From Toxorhynchites rutilus septentrionalis (taxonomy: Eukaryota; Arthropoda; Insecta; Diptera; Culicidae): a stretch of DNA of 64,000 nt. Below the pieces are notes generated by a model. It was not told where the DNA came from and did no database searches. It saw only the letters and a list, made by a program, of their open reading frames with translations. Both the position numbers and the translations under genes were made by a program. The DNA lies in assembly GCF_029784135.1 (NCBI RefSeq), contig NC_073746.1, positions 158,709,108 through 158,773,107 of the forward strand, written 5' to 3'. Shown here piece after piece: positions 56,591 to 64,000 of this stretch. Position 1 is the stretch's first letter. Every line of letters begins with the position of its first letter.

Positions 56591-56950
56591 ATCGGGACTA
56601 AGCAGACAGCTCGTTAGTCCTTCGGTGGTAAGGCACCACGAAAGCAGCTCGGATAAGCGCACCAGCCGCAGGAAGCGTGAAGAAGCCACATCGCTATCGA
56701 CCGGGAACTTCGCATGAAATTCGTCGCTATCAAAAGTCGACCGAATTGCTGATCCGCAAGCTACCTTTGCAGCATTTGGTTCGTGGAATTGCTCAGGACT
56801 TCAAAACCGACTTGCGCTTCCAAAGTTCCGCGGTTATGACGCTGCAGGAGGCTTATTCGAAGATACCAATTTGTGTGCTATCCATGCAAAACGCGTCACA
56901 TCATGCCCAAGGACATCCAGCTGGCCCATCGTATCCGAGGAGAGCGTGCT
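56591..56950 (+). pseudogene. Histone H3 pseudogene B
   Basis: The tail reads GTKQTAR, a TAG, then GGKAPRKQL. About 50 bp of the tail (ATKAARKSAPATGG region) are lost. [10 protein letters not shown] continues to [39 protein letters not shown], then the shared ~20-bp deletion shifts the frame. The remainder is legible in other frames as [16 protein letters not shown] and [16 protein letters not shown]. The ATG is replaced by an ATCGGG context. Replication-dependent H3 genes have no introns, so lack of introns does not imply retroposition. The flanking promoter and stem-loop argue for a DNA-level copy. Confidence 0.93.
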
Positions 56951-56974
56951 ATATTAGCTTAGCATATAATCAAC

Positions 56975-56990
56975 AGCCCTTTTGAGGGCT
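56975..56990 (+). promoter_or_regulatory. Histone 3' stem-loop relic, copy B
   Basis: AGCCCTTTTGAGGGCT: six paired bases around TTTG. The consensus loop is TTTC and the stem starts GG. The closing pair has changed from G-C to A-T with pairing kept. Confidence 0.8.
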
Positions 56991-57477
56991 CCAAATTTGA
57001 TGGATTAGAGTTCAGAAAAGTTTTTTACAGGCCGAACTGAAAGGAGCATTTAGCGAAAATCGTGGTGTCGATGATAATTCGATACCGATAGGTGCCATGG
57101 ATATGGATTTCATAATGAAGAATATGAAATACATGAAATGATGTAGTGAATATATCCCCATATCGAAGAAATCACTTTGATGAAACTGTTTACCGTTTGT
57201 CGTTTTTAAGTGTTGGGAAAGGGCATTATTTTTGCTGAGTAAATTCCAAGAAAAAATCCATTCCTTCTTTAAGCGTGAATCATTCTGCTTCAGATCAACG
57301 GAACAGTAATAATCATTTCATACAAAAGATAAAATGTCCAAGAGTTATATTGATTGCTATTTGAGTCGGAAAATTGTTTCAATAGCTTAATGATAGCTTC
57401 GAAAACAGGTTATAAAAAGACGCTTCCTTTGCTTTCGTTCATTTCTTACTCTACTCTCGCACCGTGACGACTCGTTT

Positions 57478-57837
57478 GTTTGGGATCAAGCAGATAGCAG
57501 GTTAGTCTTTCAGTGGTAAGGCACACGAAAGCAGCTCGGATAAGCGCACCAGCCGCAGGATAGGTGAAGAAGCCACATCGCTATCGACCGGGAACTTTGC
57601 GTGAAATTCATCGCTATCGGAAGTCGACCGAATTGCTGATCCGCAAGCTACCTTTGCAGCTTTTGGATCGTGGAATTGCTCAGGACTTCAAAACCGACTT
57701 GCGCTTCCAAAGTTCCGCGGTTATGACGCTGCAGGAGGCTTATTCGAAGATACCAATTTGTGTGCTATCCATGCAAAACGCGTCACATCATGCCCAAGGA
57801 CATCCAGCTGGCCCATCGTATCCGAGGAGAGCGTGCT
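57478..57837 (+). pseudogene. Histone H3 pseudogene C
   Basis: Same structure as copy B with the same LQEA-to-YSK deletion frameshift. The tail region is more degraded (AAGCAGATAGCAGGTTAG for the KQTAR stretch). The core reads [18 protein letters not shown], against [12 protein letters not shown] in functional H3. The 102-codon frame 57564-57872 is the shifted product. TATAAAAAG lies at 57411, about 70 bp upstream of the degraded start. Confidence 0.93.
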
Positions 57838-57861
57838 ATATTAGCTTAGCATATAATCAAC

Positions 57862-57877
57862 AGCCCTTTTGAGGGCT
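57862..57877 (+). promoter_or_regulatory. Histone 3' stem-loop relic, copy C
   Basis: AGCCCTTTTGAGGGCT, identical to copy B. Confidence 0.8.
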
Positions 57878-58364
57878 CCAAATTTGATGGATTAGAGTTC
57901 AGAAAAGTTTTTTACAGGCCGAACTGAAAGGAGCATTTAGCGAAAATCGTGGTGTCGATGATAATTCGATACCGATAGGTGCCATGGATATGGATTTCAT
58001 AATGAAGAATATGAAATACATGAAATGATGTAGTGAATATATCCCCATATCGAAGAAATCACTTTGATGAAACTGTTTACCGTTTGTCGTTTTTAAGTGT
58101 TGGGAAAGGGCATTATTTTTGCTGAGTAAATTCCAAGAAAAAATCCATTCCTTCTTTAAGCGTGAATCATTCTGCTTCAGATCAACGGAACAGTAATAAT
58201 CATTTCATACAAAAGATAAAATGTCCAAGAGTTATATTGATTGCTATTTGAGTCGGAAAATTGTTTCAATAGCTTAATGATAGTTTCGAAAACAGGTTAT
58301 AAAAAGACGCTTCCTTTGCTTTCGTTCATTTCTTACTCTACTTTCGCACCGTGACGACTCGTTT

Positions 58365-58724
58365 GTTTGGGACCAAGCAGATAGCAGGTTAGTCTTTCAG
58401 TGGTAAGACACACGAAAGCAGCTCGGATAAGCGCACCAGCCGCAGGATAGGTGAAGAAGCCACATCGCTATCGACCGGGAACTTTGCGTGAAATTCATCG
58501 CTATCGGAAGTCGACCGAATTGCTGATCCGCAAGCTACCTTTGCAGCTTTTGGATCGTGGAATTGCTCAGGACTTCAAAACCGACTTGCGCTTCCAAAGT
58601 TCCGCGGTTATGACGCTGCAGGAGGCTTATTCGAAGATACCAATTTGTGTGCTATCCATGCAAAACGCGTCACATCATGCCCAAGGACATCCAGCTGGCC
58701 CATCGTATCCGAGGAGAGCGTGCT
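58365..58724 (+). pseudogene. Histone H3 pseudogene D
   Basis: The shifted 102-codon frame (58451-58759) is identical in protein sequence to that of copy C. The tail again lacks the ATKAARKSAPATGG segment, and the LQEA deletion is shared. Differences from copy C are confined to a few bases in the leader (ACTTTCGCACC for ACTCTCGCACC; TGGTAAGACAC for TGGTAAGGCAC). Dead before duplication. Confidence 0.93.
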
Positions 58725-58748
58725 ATATTAGCTTAGCATATAATCAAC

Positions 58749-58764
58749 AGCCCTTTTGAGGGCT
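58749..58764 (+). promoter_or_regulatory. Histone 3' stem-loop relic, copy D
   Basis: AGCCCTTTTGAGGGCT, identical to copies B and C. Confidence 0.8.
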
Positions 58765-59251
58765 CCAAATTTGATGGATTAGAGTTCAGAAAAGTTTTTT
58801 ACAGGCCGAACTGAAAGGAGCATTTAGCGAAAATCGTGGTGTCGATGATAATTCGATACCGATAGGTGCCATGGATATGGATTTCATAATGAAGAATATG
58901 AAATACATGAAATGATGTAGTGAATATATCCCCATATCGAAGAAATCACTTTGATGAAACTGTTTACCGTTTGTCGTTTTTAAGTGTTGGGAAAGGGCAT
59001 TATTTTTGCTGAGTAAATTCCAAGAAAAAATCCATTCCTTCTTTAAGCGTGAATCATTCTGCTTCAGATCAACGGAACAGTAATAATCATTTCATACAAA
59101 AGATAAAATGCCCAAGAGTTATATTGATTGCTATTTGAGTCGGAAAATTGTTTCAATAGCTTAATGATAGCTTCGAAAACAGGTTATAAAAAGACGCTTC
59201 CTTTGCTTTCGTTCATTTCTTACTCTACTCTCGCACCGTGACGACTCGTTT

Positions 59252-59610
59252 GTTTGGGACCAAGCAGATAGCAGGTTAGTCTTTCAGTGGTAAGGCACAC
59301 GAAAGCAGCTCGGATAAGCGCACCAGCCGCAGGATAGGTGAAGAAGCCACATCGCTATCGACCGGGAACTTTGCGTGAAATTCATCGCTATCGGAAGTCG
59401 GCCGAATTGCTGATCCGCAAGCTACCTTTGCACCTTTGGTTCGTGGAATTGCTCAGGACTTCAAAACCGACTTGCGCTTCCAAAGTTCCGCGGTTATGAC
59501 GCTGCAGGAGGCTTATTCGAAGATACAAATTTGTGTGCTATCCATGCAAAACGCGTCACATCATGCCCAAGGACATTCAGCTGGCCCGTCGAATCCAAGG
59601 AGAGGGTGCT
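59252..59610 (+). pseudogene. Histone H3 pseudogene E
   Basis: Last unit of the array. It has lost further bases between the LPLQ and RGIAQDF blocks (CTTTGCACCTTTGGTTCGTG), so [10 protein letters not shown] and [16 protein letters not shown] now lie in different frames. The LQEA deletion is shared. It diverges from the other units in its 3' flank and resembles copy A there (ATCAACGGCCCTTTTCAGGG). It is therefore likely an older edge unit. Confidence 0.92.
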
Positions 59611-59634
59611 ATATTAGCTTAGCATATAATCAAC

Positions 59635-59650
59635 GGCCCTTTTCAGGGCT
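59635..59650 (+). promoter_or_regulatory. Histone 3' stem-loop relic, copy E
   Basis: GGCCCTTTTCAGGGCT: loop TTTC and stem match the histone consensus, with a G-T closing pair. The best-preserved of the five. Confidence 0.85.
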
Positions 59651-60185
59651 CCAAATTTGATGGATTAGAGTTCAGAAAAGTTTTTTGCAGGCCAAACTGA
59701 AACGAGAATTTTCGTTTGGATGCCATACAGCATCGAGAAAATTCCGGAAAGATCTAATCGTTGCTGAAAAATAATCTGCCAGTTCCCTGGGAATTGAAGA
59801 ATACATCCATGCGAAAGAGTTTATTTTAATGTTTTCTAATTATATGGCGAACACAGCGACCAAATACATTTGATTTCGTAATTTTTCAATCAAGTGTAAT
59901 TAGCTGGAAAGCTTCTGAAGATTATTCTTTCCCATCAGTAGGATATTTTCGTATCCAATAATGGATGCAAAACATGAAAAACGGAAAATGTTTCGTATCG
60001 CCAAAATTATATAATTTTCAATCGATTATTGCTCAGTCGCCGAAATTTTCATACTCAGAGAGTTCATTCTCCTCTAGTTTGCCTTCCAAATTGCCATCGT
60101 AAACCACACCTTCTCTCGATTCAATCACGCACGAAAAGCATACTGAAATGATATTCTGGTGGTGAAACCCATTAATTTTTCGTGA

Positions 60186-60337
60186 GGCGTCGTGCACAAA
60201 TTACGTAACGCGATAAGGGGGGAGGGGTTAGATGTTGCGTTACTTTCTGTTTATTAGAGATAGGAAATTGCGTTACGAAAGGGGGGGGGGAGGTTCAAAA
60301 TCCGGATTTTTGCGTTACGTAATTTGTGCACGACGCC
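60186..60337. mobile_element. 152-bp MITE with 3-bp TGA target duplication
   Basis: Perfect inverted ends GGCGTCGTGCACAAATTACG (26 bp, ending TAACGC) with TGA at 60183-60185 and 60338-60340. The paralogous site at 53541-53553 (CGTGAGGACATCG) is empty. G-rich runs fill the interior. End sequence and duplication length resemble those of T. Confidence 0.93.
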
Positions 60338-61020
60338 TGAGGACATCGACAAGACAACATCGTTACTGAACGACCTGAACGGCGAGGGATCGAGGTGTTC
60401 ATTACCTGGCTTGACCTGACCTGAAATGCAATCAGTTTGTTTTAATTGTGAGGGAGCGCAGAAAAGCCGATCGATCAGAAGAAGAAGAGAAGGTGACCAA
60501 GAGAGTATCAGCATCGAAATACGGTTCCTCGGGAAGACATAGAAGCAGCCGCCACACACATACACGCGCGCAACTCTTTTGCGTTTGCTGGTTATCGAGA
60601 GGAAACCTGGAAAGAAATGATCGTTGCTGAAAAATAATCTGCCAGTTCCCCTTGGAATTGAAAATTACATTCAAGCGAGTTTATTTTAATGTTTTCTATC
60701 CATATAATACTGCGACCACATACATTTGGTTTTGTGATTTGTCAATCAAGTGCAGTTAACAGGAAAGCTTCTGAAGATTATTCTTCAGAACAAGGTTTTT
60801 TGTATCCAATATTGGATGCATAAAACCTTGAGTCTTCAAAGTAACACTCTCGTTTTTGAAGTCACCCAAATATTTATTTATTCATTCATTCAGGATGGAT
60901 TTAGATTCAACTTCAAACAAATGATCTCTAAATCAACGATAGTCCTACGTCACCCTTGCGGTTATACCATAGATATAACCCACTTCCTGTTTTTTGGAAA
61001 ATTGGAAGCATTCCCATTTC

Positions 61021-61957
61021 CTTATACATGTGTTCTGTCCATTTCTGTGCTTTCTCGAACAGAGCTGTTAATAACGAGCAACTTATGAGGAAAACGGTTC
61101 ACTTTAATGAACCGTTCAGTGACCAACCGTTCACCTAAGTGAACTAGTTTTTTTGAGCAGTTCACTCACTCTTTCGTACATTAGAGGGATATGCTAGAGC
61201 AAGTATAAAAAAATATGAGATGTTATGTAGGACTGTTCTTTTCATTCATAAAATGCTGTTTGTTGCAAACAGCATTTTATGAATCCGTCATCACATTTCT
61301 TCGTTTTGGATTGAGCTCTGGACGCGACCAAATTACTCACTCGCTGATGTCTCTGGCATTGCAGTCATTGCATCAACCTTACGCTAGGGTATTGGTAATG
61401 AATCTCTGCTGAGGCAAATATTCAGCCTTCTTCCAAGCAGTTAACATTGTTTGTTTTCTGTCATCAATGCATTGAACTGACGCTATGGTGAAGCAGGTGT
61501 TAAGGTTGTGCACCAAAAAATTATTTGGGGAATACCAAGTTATTCTATAAGTTATATTAAGTTATTAATGCTGCTTTCAACTAGGATTGCATTTGCGCGA
61601 GTCTTGATCATAATGAAGCAGTGCTACTCTTTTCGAGGTTGTTGAGATTAACAGATAGAGTTTATTTCGTTTATTTACTTACCAAGAAAGTAAATGTCGT
61701 TCTGGAATGTTGTATGTGATTTGGTTTCGCTTGCCAATAGCAAAACTTTCTCCACTAAGGATGACAGCTGCGCTTATCTCGAGCATGTATTTTTCTGCCA
61801 GCACAAGAAGGAATCATCAAACAATTATCGTCAAATGATTCTACAAGAAAAAACATATTTCAGGGCGACCAAACTGGTAGAATAGCTAATTCAAAATTTT
61901 CGTAGCATTATAAAATAATATCCGCAATTATAAACAAGCGACTTGAATTAAACTACA
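61021..61957. other. Mostly unassigned 0.9 kb with short palindromes
   Basis: Around 61095-61145 three GTTCACT/AGTGAAC palindromes follow one another (GGTTCACTTTAATGAACC, GTTCACCTAAGTGAAC). A perfect hairpin follows at 61244. No gene is supported. Confidence 0.5.
61244..61284. repeat. Perfect 19-bp hairpin
   Basis: ATTCATAAAATGCTGTTTG, loop TTG, CAAACAGCATTTTATGAAT. All 19 pairs match. The loop is too short for a canonical microRNA precursor. Confidence 0.9.
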
Positions 61958-62015
61958 GCGTAGTTCTACGTCAACAATGCGGTCGTGCCTTGAACACAAC
62001 CTCTTATATTTTTTC
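61958..62015 (-). mobile_element. Left end of another V element (reversed)
   Basis: GTAGTTCTACGTCAACAATG, then GCGGTCGTGCCTTGAACACA and ACCTC are the reverse complement of the V left end. No matching right end is found close by. Confidence 0.6.
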
Positions 62016-62059
62016 TTAATATTTTTTTTGCGAGAACCATGACTTCTTAAATGCTTCTA

Positions 62060-62780
62060 CCCTTAAGACCTTTATATTTATTTATTTGGACTATAGGCTG
62101 TAAGCCCGTTAGCTTTCTTAAAACTAAACATGAATACAGAAAACATAAAAAATACAAACTTAAAACTTATACACTCAGTTGGTCTCTTAAATATAATCTT
62201 AATCTTCTTCGAATTTCTTCTGATGTCATATTTACAGAAACAACATTTTGCAGCTCACGCATAAATCTGGCTGTCGGTTCATGCTGGGTGTAGTTTCTGT
62301 TCCTCAGGGGTGGGTCAAACATCCTCCGTCGACGAAGAGAAGAGAGCAATTGTTGGGGTTTACGCTCAGTCCATTGTTCTCGACGAATATCTCAAAATTG
62401 TCCAAATCCTGCTGAAGCAGATTACAGTCAGCGATGTGTTTCACTGGATGGAAAATTTTTACATCATCCGCGTAAATAAGCACTACTGCGTTGGTCAAGA
62501 ATGATGGAAGACTATTCATGACCATGACAAACAGGATAGGCCTCAAATGACTCCTGAGTGGACACCAAATAACCTAGATGAATTGTTGTGTACTTTCACA
62601 TATTGCGTTCTGCTCTCCAGATACGTCCTAATCCATTAGAACACTTTACCGTGAATGCCGAAATCAGCCACTGCGCGCTTGCTATTCATCCCTACCACAT
62701 CGAAAGCCTTGCTCATATCTGTATAAATACAGTCCACCTGATACCCTTTGGAGTGCATGAAACTAATAAAAGATTATGTG
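62060..62780 (-). pseudogene. Jockey-like reverse transcriptase pseudogene
   Basis: On the minus strand: VDCIYTDMSKAFDVV (first catalytic Asp block), a WIRTYLESRTQYVKV block after a stop, then ITNA-like text leading to VVLIYADDVKIFHPVK with YADD intact (62304-62546). An internal deletion joins the region after NNGLSVNPNNCSLLF to the C-terminal motif MFDPPLRNRNYTQHEPTARF (62167-62349). At least two stops and a frameshift. The 3' end has an AAATA-type repeat at about 62080. A different family from the one at 44989, though sharing the xQHEP C-terminal motif. Confidence 0.82.
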
Positions 62781-62789
62781 CATGAAACT

Positions 62790-63590
62790 AATAAAAGATT
62801 ACATTTTAGGAAGTAAATGTTTAGGAAGTCCACCTTTACATAAAAATAATGAACTATGAATAAATTTTTCATAAGAATGAATATCCCAATCAATTTTTCT
62901 GTGAGGAATATTGAACATATTTTTTCTTCTTTCAAAGATTTTCTATTACAATTATGATATTTAGGATATATTGAAATAATTTTAATACTAGTCGAGTCAG
63001 ACTAAGTACTACGAATTGAAATAAGCAAAGGACATCAATCAATCATTTTCATTCAAGATTAAAAAACTTGGAAGTGTCCTCATATCCATGAGGACATGAG
63101 GATAATCTGAGAAAGGGTATACTTACTTCGACACAAATCAAAGTAAACGAAGCAAAAGAAACGGAACTGAATTAGACCTGATACGTGAAACTCACGATAC
63201 CTCTTGGGTCAGTCAGCAGCGTAGTGAGGGTAGACAGCGCCCCTGGCAAACTATGAAAATGGCGCTCCAAAAAATACAACTTTTTACAAATTTATCACTA
63301 TAATTACACTTAGGTGCCTACTCTATCAAATTTGTTTTGAACATCCTATTCAATTCGAACAAGGAAAGTGTCACCCATATCTAGATGAAGGGCAACGAAC
63401 GTGTTATCGCTTAGTTACCGTTTTGTCTCATATTCCGAACAGTCTCAAATTCCGAACACTTCATTTTTAAATATAAAATTACTAAACCTTTATGTTACAG
63501 ATAATCGAATAATGAAAACACAGACATACTTTAAGGTATAGGCTTGATTTTGACATCATTTACAGGTCTCAATTCAGCCTATAATTCATC
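62790..63590. other. Unassigned 0.8 kb
   Basis: CATGAAACTAATAAAAGATT is tandemly duplicated at about 62756-62801. Beyond that no recognised element. GGCAACGAACGTGTTATCGC near 63390 is not matched elsewhere in the window. Confidence 0.4.
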
Positions 63591-63593
63591 ATA

Positions 63594-64000
63594 AAGGGCG
63601 AACACGAAATTATTACGACACATTCAACAGGTCATAACTTTTTTACCATTGGGTAAAAATCAACCAAATTTTGCACACTTTCTTATTGATGTGTATTGTC
63701 TACATGCTGTCAAACTCGAAGTCGTGTTTTTCGATTCAACGAAAATGGAGGTGAACCAACGCGAGTCGAGAGAACAAATTCTTTCCAAACACCTGGAATT
63801 TCCTGACCTGTCGCACCGGCAGTTGGGTAAAATGTTGAACATTCACCATTAAACCGTCTCCAGAGTGATGAAGCGGTTCCAGGAGCGGTTGACGTTAGAC
63901 CACGGCAAAGGAGCTGGAAGAAAACCGGGACCGGAGAACAAAAAGACGGAGGGAAAGGTGAAGCGGGTGATTAAAGCAAATCCCAACGTCTCAAGCCGTG
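63594..64000 (+). mobile_element. Second Tc1/mariner family, related to DD37E, cut by the window end
   Basis: TA at 63592-63593 is followed by AAGGGCGAACACGAAATTAT, a plausible TIR beginning AAGGG like the DD37E family. The transposase starts 151 bp in. The right end lies beyond the window. Confidence 0.75.
63745..64000 (+). pseudogene. Tc1/mariner transposase N-terminus with internal stop (partial)
   Basis: MEVNQRESREQILSKHLEFP, then DLSHRQLGKMLNIHH and a TAA at 63850-63852. The frame continues TVSRVMKRFQERLTLDHGKG. It lines up with SHRDIGKMLGIVQSTVSRVL of the DD37E transposase, the N-terminal helix-turn-helix. Further on, KKTEGKVKRVIKANPNVSSR starts the second DNA-binding region. Protein identity to copy 3 is well under half by eye, so this is a distinct lineage. 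Catalytic residues are not in view. Confidence 0.85.

Larger units (their letters stand above)
56591..59650 (+). repeat. 887-bp tandem array carrying H3 pseudogenes
   Basis: Corresponding points recur at 56677, 57564 and 58451, exactly 887 bp apart, and a fourth unit starts at 59338. Units include the H3 pseudogene, its stem-loop, a 3' flank (GATGGATTAGAGTTCAGAAA) and the upstream TATA region (GGTTATAAAAAGACGCTTCC at 57409, 58296 and 59183). Units B-D are nearly identical in the 3' flank, so amplification is recent and followed gene death. Confidence 0.95.
54650..60985 (-). mobile_element. Interspersed element V, copy 5, containing the histone H3 pseudogene cluster
   Basis: The reversed right end TTGACGTAGGACTACGTCTT is at 54648. 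The reversed left end AGTCCTACGTCACCCTTGCG is at 60942. The left-end side (60770-60985) is collinear with 54395-54610 of copy 4. Between the ends lie CTGCCAGTTCC modules, a TATA-bearing promoter-like stretch (GGTATATAAGCGAGCG, about 54897), the H3 copies and a small MITE. Whether the H3 cluster was captured by V or the V ends were inserted beside it cannot be settled from sequence alone. Confidence 0.45.

Noticed and set aside
56677..56985. Functional histone H3 gene
   Set aside because: Missing start, loss of most of the N-terminal tail, and a frameshifting deletion inside the core domain; the others share these defects.
61244..61284. microRNA precursor
   Set aside because: The loop is three bases and the stem 19 bp, too short and too perfect for a canonical precursor.

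Overview
The window is transposon-dense, AT-rich insect DNA. The combination of a DD37E Tc1/mariner family, a tRNA-derived SINE ending in (GAA)n, several non-LTR retrotransposon clades and many short TIR elements points to a culicine mosquito, most likely Aedes. That assignment is from family recognition, not a search. I found no intact host protein-coding gene. The only host-derived genes are five dead histone H3 copies. The only intact coding sequence I would call potentially functional is one 338-aa DD37E transposase (19953-20969).

Layout. 1-2.5 kb: a 119-bp minisatellite, a 143-bp tandem-repeat element and a fragment related to the large element at 29-36 kb. 4.2-5.5 kb: DD37E copy 1, which has lost its catalytic glutamate. 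6.6-11.4 kb: an interspersed element (called V here) carrying a SINE that is itself split by a hAT element, plus an I-like fragment and a dead mariner. 13.7-14.3 kb: a 590-bp hexanucleotide array. 14.7-16 kb: DD37E copy 2, frameshifted. 16.7-21.1 kb: a V copy, a second hAT, and a Jockey-like reverse transcriptase interrupted by the intact DD37E copy 3. 25.2-28.1 kb: a hAT-like non-autonomous element with an 8-bp target duplication.

29.0-36.2 kb: the most informative structure. A TIR element (called T here) is inserted, inverted, inside a second copy of itself. The nesting gives an A-B-A'-B' pattern, exposes a 3-bp target duplication, and carries a SINE, a TTAA element and DD37E copy 4. 38.1-43 kb: a foldback element hit by a SINE, an inverted copy of the 143-bp repeat, then three successive 3' fragments of different non-LTR clades. 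43.3-47.3 kb: a foldback element with a 5'-truncated Jockey-like insertion. 47.5-48.3 kb: a TTAA MITE, a T fragment and a full SINE. 50.6-61 kb: further V copies, tandem arrays, and the histone H3 pseudogene cluster: one copy on the minus strand and four on the plus strand, with an 887-bp tandem period and recognisable histone 3' stem-loops. 62-64 kb: another reverse transcriptase fragment and the start of a diverged DD37E-like element.

The elements do not form a pathway. What they share is insertion history, and paralogous copies inside the window act as empty sites that prove many of the insertions. V, T, U, W and X are names used only in this annotation. About 17 kb, chiefly 2.5-4.2, 11.4-13.7, 22-25.2, 36.6-37.6, 48.3-50.6 and 62.8-63.6 kb, holds nothing I can assign.
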